49,174 bases of DNA, from assembly GCA_023663865.1 (NCBI GenBank), contig JAMPGU010000016.1, forward strand, positions 1 to 49,174, read 5' to 3'. The stretch comes from Clostridium sp. Its GTDB lineage: Bacteria > Bacillota > Clostridia > Oscillospirales > Acutalibacteraceae. The notes beneath the pieces were generated by a model, which saw only the letters and a list, made by a program, of their open reading frames with translations, searched no databases and was not told the DNA's origin. Of the stretch, positions 1 to 7,789 are shown one piece after another. The position numbers were made by a program, and so were the translations under genes. Positions within the stretch are counted from its first letter, which is position 1. Every line of letters starts with the position of its first letter.

Positions 1-1
1 C

Positions 2-103
2 AGAAGTATTTTGAAAAATTTAAAATACGGAACAATCACCATTGTTGTGCAGGACGGTATACCCATTCAGCTTGACACAACCGAAAAGAAAAGGTTTAAA
101 TAA
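2..103 (+). CDS. C-terminal end of a YezD-like (DUF2292) small protein, partial
   Basis: Reading from base 2 gives 33 residues ending in a TAA at 101-103. The stretch YGTITIVVQDG followed by an Ile-Gln-Leu-Asp-x-Thr-Glu-Lys tail matches the C-terminus of the small DUF2292/YezD family. That family is about 60 residues long and is often found beside cysteine and sulfate-assimilation genes. The start lies outside the window. The role of the family is not known. Its place directly ahead of the sulfate operon suggests it belongs to the same transcription unit or regulon. The call rests on a short match, so a different small protein is possible. Confidence 0.6.
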   Translation, partial: RSILKNLKYGTITIVVQDGIPIQLDTTEKKRFK

Positions 104-130
104 TTATATATTGACTGACTGAAAAAATCA

Positions 131-176
131 GAGGTCGCACTGAACTGCTTTTATAAGCAGTGGTGCGGTCTTTTTT
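131..176 (+). terminator. Hairpin with T-run between the YezD-like gene and aprA
   Basis: An imperfect stem runs from about 132 to 170, with an ACTGCTT/AAGCAGT core and outer GTCGCAC/GTGCGGTC-like arms, followed by TTTTTTG. It has the form of an intrinsic terminator. It ends only about 20 bases before the aprA start, which leaves no room for a promoter behind it. It must therefore be a leaky terminator or an attenuator for the operon downstream. Confidence 0.65.
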
Positions 177-194
177 GTTTGTGTGGAGTACTGA

Positions 195-1874
195 ATGAAA
201 ACGGAAATTATAAATACAGATATTCTGATTATCGGTGGAGGAACTGCAGGCTGTTATGCTGCCTTGACAATTGCCGAGCAATCACCGAATACAAAAATTA
301 TCATTGCAGAAAAGGCGAATATAAAACGCAGCGGCTGCCTTGCAGCAGGTGTGAATGCCCTGAATGCTTATATTACAAAGGATCACACACCCGACTTCTA
401 TGTTGATTATGCAGTTAAGGATGCTCACGGTATCGCAAGAGAGGATTTGCTCCTTTCTATTAGCGAAAACCTCAATGAGGTTACTGCTAAAATGGAAGGC
501 CTCGGTCTTGTTATTTTAAAGGATGGAAACGGTGAGTATGTCAGCCGTGGTAATCGTAATCTTAAAATCAATGGTGAGAATTTTAAACCGATTTTGGCTC
601 ACGCTGTTGAGAAACTGCCGAATGTTACAGTAATCAATAATCTTAATATGATTGATTACATAACGAATAACGGCAGGGTTACAGGTGCTTACGGCAACAG
701 TATAAAAGAGAAAAAGCTGTATTTCATATCTTCAAAGGCAACTATTATATGCACAGGCGGTGCAGCAGGACTCTATAAGCCAAATCATCCTGATTTTTCA
801 CGGCATAAGATGTGGTACTGTCCGTTCAACACAGGTGCAGGCTATGCAATGGGTATTCGTGCAGGGGCAGAAATGACAACCTTTGAAATGCGATTTATTG
901 CACTTAGGTGCAAGGATACGATTGCACCCACAGGCACACTTGCGCAGGGTGTGGGTGCAAAGCAGGTGAATGCACTCGGTGAGATATATGAGGATAAATA
1001 TGGTCTGACTACCTCACAAAGAGTGTGGGGAACGGTTGCAGAAAATAAAGCAGGCAGAGGTCCTTGTTATCTGAAAACAGACGGCATAACAAAGGAACAG
1101 GCTCAGGATTTGGAAAAGGCATATCTGAATATGGCTCCGTCGCAAACATTGAAATGGGTTGCACAGGGTAAAAGTGCTGATGAACAAAATGTTGAAATTG
1201 AGGGCACAGAGCCATACATAGTCGGTGGTCACACTGCAAGTGGGTATTGGATAAATAACGATAGAAAAACCACCCTTGACGGACTTTATGCAGCAGGTGA
1301 TGTTGCAGGGGGCTGTCCGCAGAAATATGTAACAGGTGCACTTGCCGAGGGCAAAATAGCAGCACTTTCTGCTGTTCAATCAATAATCGGCACAGAAAAT
1401 GAAATCATATCCGATTTATTCATAAAGGCAGTGAATGAAAAGGTAGAGCATTATTTGTCAAATGAATCTGAATTAACTGCTGAATATCTTGAATTTCAGA
1501 TGCAGGACATTATGGATAAATATGCAGGCGGTATCAGCACACATTATGCTTTTACTGAAGAATCGTTAGACACAGCAGAGGAGAAAATCAAGGAGCTTAT
1601 CAATCTTTCAAAAAATGTAAGCTGCAGGGATATGCAGGATTTAACACATTTCTTTGAGGTGCGTGAACGGCTCACAGTCTGCCTTTCTGTGATTGCACAT
1701 CTTCGTGCAAGGAAGGAAACTCGCTGGCACTGCTTTGCAGAAAATGAAAGCTATCCAAAGCAGGATGATAAAAATTATCTCAAATACATAAATTCAAGGC
1801 TGGTTGACGGTGAAATCAAAATCATTGAAAGACCACTTGCAGACAGGAGGGGTAAATATGAGTATCAGAATTAA
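195..1874 (+). CDS. aprA: Adenylylsulfate (APS) reductase alpha subunit, FAD flavoprotein (AprA-like)
   Basis: Predicted to reduce APS to sulfite and AMP in the cytoplasm together with the small ferredoxin encoded next. The N-terminus has the FAD dinucleotide fold (ILIIGGGTAGCYAAL, residues 11-25). A second flavin contact, LYAAGDVAGGCPQKY, lies near residues 366-380, as in the succinate dehydrogenase/AprA superfamily. At 559 residues it is shorter than dissimilatory AprA (about 650), which fits the compact form seen in assimilatory Clostridia clusters. The start follows GTGGAG at good spacing. Its last 17 bases overlap aprB, and cysD/cysN come next, which supports APS as the substrate over fumarate or aspartate. 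Sequence alone cannot exclude a related fumarate-reductase-like activity. Confidence 0.82.
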   Translation: MKTEIINTDILIIGGGTAGCYAALTIAEQSPNTKIIIAEKANIKRSGCLAAGVNALNAYITKDHTPDFYVDYAVKDAHGIAREDLLLSISENLNEVTAKMEGLGLVILKDGNGEYVSRGNRNLKINGENFKPILAHAVEKLPNVTVINNLNMIDYITNNGRVTGAYGNSIKEKKLYFISSKATIICTGGAAGLYKPNHPDFSRHKMWYCPFNTGAGYAMGIRAGAEMTTFEMRFIALRCKDTIAPTGTLAQGVGAKQVNALGEIYEDKYGLTTSQRVWGTVAENKAGRGPCYLKTDGITKEQAQDLEKAYLNMAPSQTLKWVAQGKSADEQNVEIEGTEPYIVGGHTASGYWINNDRKTTLDGLYAAGDVAGGCPQKYVTGALAEGKIAALSAVQSIIGTENEIISDLFIKAVNEKVEHYLSNESELTAEYLEFQMQDIMDKYAGGISTHYAFTEESLDTAEEKIKELINLSKNVSCRDMQDLTHFFEVRERLTVCLSVIAHLRARKETRWHCFAENESYPKQDDKNYLKYINSRLVDGEIKIIERPLADRRGKYEYQN

Positions 1875-2169
1875 CCCTCAAAAATGTGTCGGCTGCCGAA
1901 TGTGCAGTGAGGTTTGCCCGGGCAGCCTGATTGAAATTAAAAATAAGAAGGCAGATGTAAAATATCCAAAGGATTGCTGGGGCTGTGTTTCCTGTGTTAA
2001 GGAATGTAAGACAGGTGCAATTGAATTTTTTCTCGGTGAGGATATGGGCGGTAATGATACCTATATGCAGGTTGAAAAAGACGGCAGATACCTGAATTGG
2101 AATTTTTATAATGCAGATGGCTTGGTGAGGACGATAACGGTTGATTCAACAAGCTCGAATAATTACTAA
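1858..2169 (+). CDS. aprB: APS reductase beta subunit, 2x[4Fe-4S] ferredoxin (AprB-like)
   Basis: A 103-residue iron-sulfur protein that should pass electrons to the AprA flavin. Two cluster motifs are visible: CVGCRMCSEVCP near residues 10-21 and CWGCVSCVKEC near residues 41-51. The Trp after the first Cys of the second motif is a known hallmark of AprB, where it sits between the cluster and the FAD. I chose the ATG at 1858 because AGGAGGGG lies just upstream. An in-frame start at 1804 would lie deep inside aprA. The C-terminal part after residue 55 is an AprB-like tail that probably packs on AprA, and it is shorter than in sulfate reducers. Translation is coupled to aprA through a 17-base overlap. 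Confidence 0.85.
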   Translation: MSIRINPQKCVGCRMCSEVCPGSLIEIKNKKADVKYPKDCWGCVSCVKECKTGAIEFFLGEDMGGNDTYMQVEKDGRYLNWNFYNADGLVRTITVDSTSSNNY

Positions 2170-2181
2170 AGGAGGACATTT

Positions 2182-3084
2182 ATGAGCAAATTATCTCATC
2201 TTGATGAGCTGGAAGCAGAGGCAATATACATTATGCGTGAAGTTGCCGCAGAGTGCGAAAATCCTGTAATGCTGTACTCAATTGGTAAGGACTCATCTGT
2301 AATGCTTCACCTTGCAATGAAGGCGTTTTATCCTGCAAAGCCTCCGTTTCCGTTTTTGCACGTAAATACTACGTGGAAATTTAAGGAAATGATTGAGTTT
2401 CGTGATAAAACAGCAAAAGAGCTTGGTATAGAAATGCTTGAATATATCAATGAGGACGGTGTAAAGCAGGGGATAAATCCCTTTGATCACGGCTCAGCCT
2501 ATACGGATATTATGAAAACGCAGGCATTAAAGCAGGCACTTGACAAATATGGTTTTACTGCTGCCTTTGGTGGTGGAAGAAGGGATGAGGAAAAGAGCCG
2601 TGCGAAGGAGCGCATTTTCTCTTTCAGGAATGCATCACACGCATGGGACCCGAAAAATCAGCGTCCTGAAATGTGGAAGCTGTATAATACCGAAATCAAC
2701 AAGGGCGAAAGCATAAGAGTGTTCCCGATATCCAACTGGACCGAAACGGATATATGGCAGTACATAAAAAGAGAGAATATTCCGATTGTTCCGCTTTATT
2801 ATGCAGCAGAGCGACCTGTGGTTGAGCGTGACGGCAATCTGATAATGGTTGATGATGAGCGAATGAGATTAGAGCCGGGTGAACAGCCACAGATGAAAAC
2901 GGTGCGTTTTAGGACCCTTGGCTGTTATCCGCTTTCAGGCGGTGTGGAATCAACTGCCACCACAATTGATGAAATTATTGATGAAACACTTTCAGCAGTA
3001 GAAAGTGAACGCACAAGCCGTGTTATTGACAAGGACGGCGGTGCAGCAAGTATGGAAAAAAGAAAAAGGGAGGGCTATTTCTAA
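2182..3084 (+). CDS. cysD: Sulfate adenylyltransferase subunit 2 (CysD)
   Basis: Catalytic subunit of ATP sulfurylase, which makes APS and pyrophosphate from sulfate and ATP. The PP-loop [10 protein letters not shown] is at residues 33-42. Other family blocks are visible, such as [20 protein letters not shown] and FPISNWTE, and the C-terminus ends in the typical KRKREGYF. The length of 300 residues is normal. A strong AAAGGAGG site precedes the ATG. Its stop overlaps the start of cysN as TAATG, so the two subunits are made together. This is the first step that feeds the AprAB reductase encoded just before it. Confidence 0.97.
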   Translation: MSKLSHLDELEAEAIYIMREVAAECENPVMLYSIGKDSSVMLHLAMKAFYPAKPPFPFLHVNTTWKFKEMIEFRDKTAKELGIEMLEYINEDGVKQGINPFDHGSAYTDIMKTQALKQALDKYGFTAAFGGGRRDEEKSRAKERIFSFRNASHAWDPKNQRPEMWKLYNTEINKGESIRVFPISNWTETDIWQYIKRENIPIVPLYYAAERPVVERDGNLIMVDDERMRLEPGEQPQMKTVRFRTLGCYPLSGGVESTATTIDEIIDETLSAVESERTSRVIDKDGGAASMEKRKREGYF

Positions 3085-4772
3085 TGAATGATTTACTTAA
3101 ATTCATAACCTGCGGCAGTGTTGACGACGGAAAGTCCACCCTCATCGGTCATATTCTTTATGACGCTAAACTCCTTTTTGCCGATCAGGAGGAGGCACTC
3201 GTGCTTGATTCCAAGGTTGGCTCACGAGAGGGTGCAATAGACTATTCACTGCTCCTTGACGGACTTATGGCAGAGCGTGAGCAGGGCATCACGATTGATG
3301 TTGCGTACCGTTACTTTACGACTGACAACCGTTCATTCATTGTGGCTGATACCCCGGGTCATGAGGAGTACACCCGTAATATGGCAGTGGGTGCATCCTT
3401 TGCTGATTTGGCAATCATCCTGATTGATGCAACCCAGGGCGTGCTTGTGCAGACAAAGCGCCACGCAAGAATTTGCAAGCTGATGGGTATCAATCATTTT
3501 GTTTTTGCAGTGAATAAAATGGATCTTGCTGATTACAGCAAAGAAACCTTTGCAGATATTGAAAAGCAGATTGCTAAACTGACTGAGGAGCTGAAGCTTG
3601 ATAATGTTAAAATCATTCCTGTTTCTGCAACGGCTGGTGACAATGTAACCATTAAGTCAGACAAAATGCCGTGGTATGAGGGCGAGCCGATTTTAACCTA
3701 TCTTGAAAATGTTGACATAAAAAGTGCTGATGTTGAAAAGGGATTTTATATGCCTGTTCAGCGTGTGTGCAGACCGAACCATACTTTCAGAGGTTTTCAG
3801 GGTCAGATTGAAGCAGGCAGTATTTCTGTCGGTGATGAAATAACTGTTTTGCCGAGTAAGGAGAATGCAACGGTTAAAAGCATTTTTGTTGGAGATAAAG
3901 AGGCGGATAGTGCTTTAACAGGGCAGCCTGTAACAATCAGCCTTGATAAGGAAATTGATGTTTCCCGTGGCTGTGTGCTGATTAAGGATAATGAAATCGG
4001 CAACGCAAAAGCCTTTAATGCAACGCTCCTTTGGATGGATGACTCTGTTTTGAGCGAGGGCAGGGAATATTTTATTAAACTTGGCACAAAGAAAATTGCA
4101 GGCAAGGTTAAGAAAATAATTTATAAAACCGATATTAACAGCGGTCAGCAGATAGAGGTTGATTCTATTTCAAAAAATGAAATTGCACTTTGTGAAATTC
4201 TGCTTGATGAGGAAATTGCAGTTGATTTGTTTAGTCACCATAAAGCACTCGGTGAGCTGATTTTGATTGACAGAATTTCAAATATGACATCAGCCTGCGG
4301 TGTTGTTGATGAGATTATGGATACCGATGAGGAAAACGGTGTTGTTATTGCCGGCAATGGAATTAAGGCAAAAACATTTTTGTTTGACGAATTTTTCTAT
4401 AACGAAAAGAGCCTTGCAGTAGATAATTATTCAGCCGAAAGCAAAAGATTGGCAATCGGCGATTCCATTAAGCTTAAGGGTGAGAGCTTTGACTATCCTG
4501 CTTATTTTGACATTCTTGCCCTTGATTCTTCGGCTGCTGTTGAAATAAGGAACGGTGCTATAGCAGATGTTAAGCCGCTTGGGGATTATCAGTATATCGG
4601 CTTGCCTGTAGTCAACGGCAAGGGCTTTTCAATAGACATTCATTCAAAGGATGATTTGGACAGATTTTTTGATGATTTGAAAAAGATTGAAAAGCAGAAA
4701 CTCTATGAAAAATGGATGAAATTTGAAACCTACAGAAGAGTAATATTCACAAGCAATTACTGGGGAATTTAA
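3084..4772 (+). CDS. cysN: Sulfate adenylyltransferase subunit 1, GTPase (CysN)
   Basis: The GTPase partner of CysD, which uses GTP hydrolysis to drive APS formation. The P-loop GSVDDGKST is at residues 11-19, followed by switch motif DTPGHEEYT and base-recognition motif NKMD. EF-Tu-like beta-barrel domains follow. At 562 residues it is about 90 longer than the E. coli protein. The extra C-terminal part is not an APS kinase: no second P-loop is visible and no cysC is nearby. That agrees with direct APS reduction without PAPS. The extended form appears to be a clostridial variant. GGGAGGG precedes the start, which overlaps the cysD stop by one base. Confidence 0.96.
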   Translation: MNDLLKFITCGSVDDGKSTLIGHILYDAKLLFADQEEALVLDSKVGSREGAIDYSLLLDGLMAEREQGITIDVAYRYFTTDNRSFIVADTPGHEEYTRNMAVGASFADLAIILIDATQGVLVQTKRHARICKLMGINHFVFAVNKMDLADYSKETFADIEKQIAKLTEELKLDNVKIIPVSATAGDNVTIKSDKMPWYEGEPILTYLENVDIKSADVEKGFYMPVQRVCRPNHTFRGFQGQIEAGSISVGDEITVLPSKENATVKSIFVGDKEADSALTGQPVTISLDKEIDVSRGCVLIKDNEIGNAKAFNATLLWMDDSVLSEGREYFIKLGTKKIAGKVKKIIYKTDINSGQQIEVDSISKNEIALCEILLDEEIAVDLFSHHKALGELILIDRISNMTSACGVVDEIMDTDEENGVVIAGNGIKAKTFLFDEFFYNEKSLAVDNYSAESKRLAIGDSIKLKGESFDYPAYFDILALDSSAAVEIRNGAIADVKPLGDYQYIGLPVVNGKGFSIDIHSKDDLDRFFDDLKKIEKQKLYEKWMKFETYRRVIFTSNYWGI

Positions 4773-4798
4773 GCCGAAAACGGCAGAAAGGAAAGCGT

Positions 4799-6130
4799 AT
4801 GGATTTTAAACGAATATCAAAGGCGAGAAAAAAGTATGAGGATAAAAAAGAGGAACAGCGCCTTGAAATGAATACTATGCTTCTCCACAGTGTAAGGCAG
4901 GAGGAAGAATTTAAGGGTGCAACCTCTGTTCCGATTTTTCAGACAAGTGCTTATGCGCATAAAACGGCTGAGGAGCTTGAGGATATTTTTAATAACAGAA
5001 AGCCGGGTTTTGCTTATTCAAGAATAGGCAATCCTACTGTTGATAATTTTGAAAAGCGTATGGCAAGGCTTGAGGGCGGAATATCTGCAATAGCCTGTTC
5101 ATCAGGCTCTGCAGCAGTGTCCTGCGCTCTGCTGAATATTCTTAAAAGCGGTGATGAAATCATTGTTCCCACAGGTCTTTACGGAGGCACGCTTGATTTG
5201 TTCCGTGATTTAGCTCCCTTTGGAATTAAAGCCGTGTTTGTGGATGATTTCACAGCAGATAATATTTCAGCCTATATCAACGAAAACACCAAGGCAATTT
5301 TTGCAGAGCTGATTGGCAATCCAAAGCTGAATGTGGTTGATGTTAAAGAGCTTTCTGACTTGGCACATAAGAATGATATCCCTCTTATTATTGACAGCAC
5401 AACTGCAACGCCTGTTCTTATTAAGCCTATAAAATTCGGTGCAGATATTGTTATCCATTCCTCATCGAAATATATCAATTCAAACGGCAGTGCTATCAGT
5501 GGTGTTATTATTGACAGCGGTAATTTTAAATGGAATAACGGCAGGTTTGATGTAATGGGTGATTACCTGAAATACGGCAAGGGTGCTTTCACTGCAAGAC
5601 TTCGCAATTCTGTTTGGCGTGACATTGGTGCGTGCCTTGCTCCGATGAATGCTTATCTGAATATTAATGGTATTGAAACCCTTGGTATTCGTATGGAGAG
5701 AATTTGCAAGAATGCACAGCTTTTGGCAGAGCATTTAAAAACACTTCGATATGTTAAAGAGGTCAATTATCCAGGCTTAAAGGACAGTCCGTATTATCCT
5801 GTTATAAACAAGCAGTTTAATCACGGCTTTGCTGGCGGTATACTGACTATCCGTGTGGAGTCCAAGGAAAAGGCATTTACGGTTATCAATAACCTGAAAT
5901 ATGCCCTCAATGTTTCAAATATCGGTGACACAAAAACACTTGTGGTGCATCCTGCATCAACAATTTTTGCCCATTCCTCAGAGGAGGAAAAGGCAGCAGC
6001 AGGCGTGTATGATGATTTAATTCGTATCAGTGTTGGTATTGAGGATATAGAGGATATTATTGCAGATTTTGAAAATGCATTTCATACAGCAGATATGCTT
6101 GATTTGATTTACGCAGGCTCGTATATATAA
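4799..6130 (+). CDS. metY: O-acetylhomoserine sulfhydrylase-type PLP enzyme (MetY-like)
   Basis: Belongs to the Cys/Met-metabolism PLP family, which replaces the acetyl group of O-acetylhomoserine with sulfide or a thiocarboxylate to give homocysteine. The Schiff-base lysine is K224 in HSSSKYINSNG. The typical ATPVLIKPIKFGADIVIHS run lies just before it, and an FAGGILTIRVE block near the C-terminus is also typical. The N-terminus carries a lysine/glutamate-rich extension of about 24 residues before the usual start of the fold. A second ATG at 4868 would remove it, but the better ribosome site (GAAAGGAA) favours 4799. Its place between ATP sulfurylase and the carrier-protein genes suggests that a protein thiocarboxylate could be its sulfur donor. 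Confidence 0.88.
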   Translation: MDFKRISKARKKYEDKKEEQRLEMNTMLLHSVRQEEEFKGATSVPIFQTSAYAHKTAEELEDIFNNRKPGFAYSRIGNPTVDNFEKRMARLEGGISAIACSSGSAAVSCALLNILKSGDEIIVPTGLYGGTLDLFRDLAPFGIKAVFVDDFTADNISAYINENTKAIFAELIGNPKLNVVDVKELSDLAHKNDIPLIIDSTTATPVLIKPIKFGADIVIHSSSKYINSNGSAISGVIIDSGNFKWNNGRFDVMGDYLKYGKGAFTARLRNSVWRDIGACLAPMNAYLNINGIETLGIRMERICKNAQLLAEHLKTLRYVKEVNYPGLKDSPYYPVINKQFNHGFAGGILTIRVESKEKAFTVINNLKYALNVSNIGDTKTLVVHPASTIFAHSSEEEKAAAGVYDDLIRISVGIEDIEDIIADFENAFHTADMLDLIYAGSYI

Positions 6131-6142
6131 GGGGGATTTGTT

Positions 6143-7003
6143 ATGGCAGTGGATTATGCAGCATTAAAAGCAGGCGGCTTTATGCGACAGAAACAAAAAA
6201 ATACATTTTCTTTAAGGCTTCGTGTCGTGGGTGGTACCGTTACCAGTGAGCAGTTAAAAACAATTCAGCAGGTTGCCGATAAATATGGTGACGGCTATGT
6301 GCATTTAACCTCTCGTCAGGGTGTAGAGATACCGTTTATCAAGCTTGAGGATATAGAGCAGGTTAAGGCAGAGCTTGCCGAGGGCGGAGTAGTGCCCGGT
6401 GTATGCGGACCGAGAGTAAGAACAGTAACTGCCTGTCAGGGTGGCAAATGCTGCCCCAGTGGCTGTATTGATGCACTTGAAATCGCAACAGATTTGGATG
6501 CAAGATATTTCGGCAGAACATTGCCTCATAAATTCAAATTCGGTGTAACAGGCTGTCAGAACAACTGCCTTAAGGCTGAAGAAAATGACTTCGGTGTTAA
6601 GGGCGGTATGATTATTAACTGGGATAAGGATGCCTGCATTTTCTGCGGTGTATGTGAAAAGGCATGCAGAAGCGGTGCTATTACAATCACAGACGGCGAA
6701 ATTACTGTTGATAATGACAAATGCAACAACTGTGGCAGATGCGTTACTGCCTGTCCAACCGAAAGCTGGCAGGGCAAAAGCGGTTATATTGTATCCTTTG
6801 GCGGAACATTCGGTAACAGTATTCAGAAGGGTACAGAGCTTTTGCCGATTATTGAGGATAAGGAAACGCTCTATCGTGTGGCAGATGCTGCCATTGATTT
6901 TTTTGATAATAATGCGAACCCAAGCGAACGCTTTGCAAAAACGTTGGAGCGTGTCGGCTGGGATAAATTAGAGGAAAAGGTAAAGGAGGCTTATAATGGC
7001 TAA
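6143..7003 (+). CDS. Siroheme sulfite reductase with two ferredoxin-type 4Fe-4S clusters
   Basis: Predicted to reduce sulfite to sulfide with six electrons. The siroheme/4Fe-4S coupling ligands are visible as C98-x5-C104 and C138-x3-C142. A ferredoxin segment follows with C165, C168, C171, C175 and C194, C197, C200, C204. This layout is that of the compact single-subunit sulfite reductases related to AsrC/Dsr, rather than E. coli CysI. At 286 residues it holds only one nitrite/sulfite-reductase half-repeat pair. No AsrA/AsrB, CysJ or Fsr-type F420 domain is encoded nearby, so the electron donor is unclear. The thioredoxin and thioredoxin-reductase-like genes downstream are candidates. Confidence 0.88.
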   Translation: MAVDYAALKAGGFMRQKQKNTFSLRLRVVGGTVTSEQLKTIQQVADKYGDGYVHLTSRQGVEIPFIKLEDIEQVKAELAEGGVVPGVCGPRVRTVTACQGGKCCPSGCIDALEIATDLDARYFGRTLPHKFKFGVTGCQNNCLKAEENDFGVKGGMIINWDKDACIFCGVCEKACRSGAITITDGEITVDNDKCNNCGRCVTACPTESWQGKSGYIVSFGGTFGNSIQKGTELLPIIEDKETLYRVADAAIDFFDNNANPSERFAKTLERVGWDKLEEKVKEAYNG

Positions 7004-7247
7004 TTTAAGTGATTTTGATATTACAGATACAGTTGATATTACGGATGTTGTCTGCCCTGTAACCTTTGTTAAGGCAAAGGTTGCTTTGGAGGAGCTTGAC
7101 GACGGTGATATTTTAGCTGTTCATATGAATGACGGCGAGCCTGTCCAAAATGTTCCACGCAGTATTAAGGAAGAAGGGCATAAAATAATAAAGCTGTTAT
7201 CTAATAATGACGGCACTTATGATTTAATTGTTCAAAAGGTGGAATAG
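6996..7247 (+). CDS. TusA/SirA-family sulfur-transfer protein
   Basis: An 83-residue TusA-like protein with the family's cysteine at C20 in VVCPVTFVKAK. The second Pro of the usual CPxP is Thr here, while the downstream Lys is kept. The family carries persulfide sulfur on this cysteine. It overlaps the sulfite reductase by 8 bases and has an AAAGGAGG site inside that gene, so it is translationally coupled. In Dsr-type sulfur metabolism TusA-like proteins often accompany sulfite reductases, and a similar sulfur-relay role between the reductase and the carrier system is likely but not shown. Confidence 0.85.
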   Translation: MANLSDFDITDTVDITDVVCPVTFVKAKVALEELDDGDILAVHMNDGEPVQNVPRSIKEEGHKIIKLLSNNDGTYDLIVQKVE

Positions 7248-7250
7248 TAA

Positions 7251-7586
7251 ATGATTTTAAAACTCGACAGCTCAAATTTTGAAAGCTATGTAAATGAAAA
7301 CAGCTTACCTGTGCTTGCTGATTTTTACAGTGACGGCTGTATTCCATGCAGAAGAATGTCACCGCTTATCAGCAGGGCAGAAGAAGAGTATACCGAAAGG
7401 CTGGATTTTGCAAAGGTTAATATCGGTGCAAATCCTGATCTTGTTGCAAAATACAGTGTTGAGGCTGCACCTACCTTGATTATATTTAAAAATGGTGAGG
7501 AAATAAGCCGATTAAGAGGTGCGGCTGATGAAACTGCATTTAAAGAATTTATTGATAATGCATTACTGAAAGGAGAAGAATTATGA
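7251..7586 (+). CDS. Thioredoxin-like protein with a CIPC active site
   Basis: A 111-residue thioredoxin-fold protein. The redox motif is C30-I-P-C33 in place of the classic CGPC, and the cis-proline region VEAAPTLIIFKNG is present. It could keep AprAB or the sulfite reductase reduced, or reduce a persulfide on TusA. It follows tusA by 3 bases and overlaps the carrier gene by 4 bases, so it is part of the operon. The thioredoxin reductase encoded at 9002 is its probable partner. CxPC variants are known in specialised thioredoxins, so it may not be a general cellular thioredoxin. Confidence 0.9.
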   Translation: MILKLDSSNFESYVNENSLPVLADFYSDGCIPCRRMSPLISRAEEEYTERLDFAKVNIGANPDLVAKYSVEAAPTLIIFKNGEEISRLRGAADETAFKEFIDNALLKGEEL

Positions 7587-7789
7587 CAATTACAGTAGCA
7601 GGAAAGAAAAAGGAATACGCCGAGGGCTTAACTGTAAAGCAGTTGATTGAAGCAGAGGATGTTGAAAATCCGCTTTATGTAACGGTTACAATCAATGATG
7701 ATTTTGTAAAATCCGATGAGCTTGAAACAAGGGTAATCAATGACGGTGACGAAATTGAATTTCTTTACTTTATGGGAGGCGGTTGTTAA
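7583..7789 (+). CDS. hcyS: ThiS/HcyS-like sulfur-carrier protein capped by a C-terminal cysteine
   Basis: A 68-residue ubiquitin-fold carrier of the ThiS/MoaD type. It ends FMGGGC, so the Gly-Gly tail is masked by one extra Cys. In the HcyS system of Wolinella an extra Ala is removed by the JAMM protease HcyD before the ThiF-like HcyF adenylates the tail and sulfide forms the thiocarboxylate. The E1-like and JAMM genes follow directly here, and a MetY gene is upstream, so the same logic is expected. The gene overlaps the thioredoxin by 4 bases and the E1 gene as TAATG. No thiG, thiH or thiC is near, which argues against thiamine synthesis. The last residue is read directly from TGT before TAA. 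Confidence 0.8.
   Translation: MTITVAGKKKEYAEGLTVKQLIEAEDVENPLYVTVTINDDFVKSDELETRVINDGDEIEFLYFMGGGC

Noticed and set aside
1009..1383. Minus-strand frames of about 120 codons inside aprA
   Set aside because: They are shadows of the aprA reading frame with unusual composition, no start signals and no relatives.
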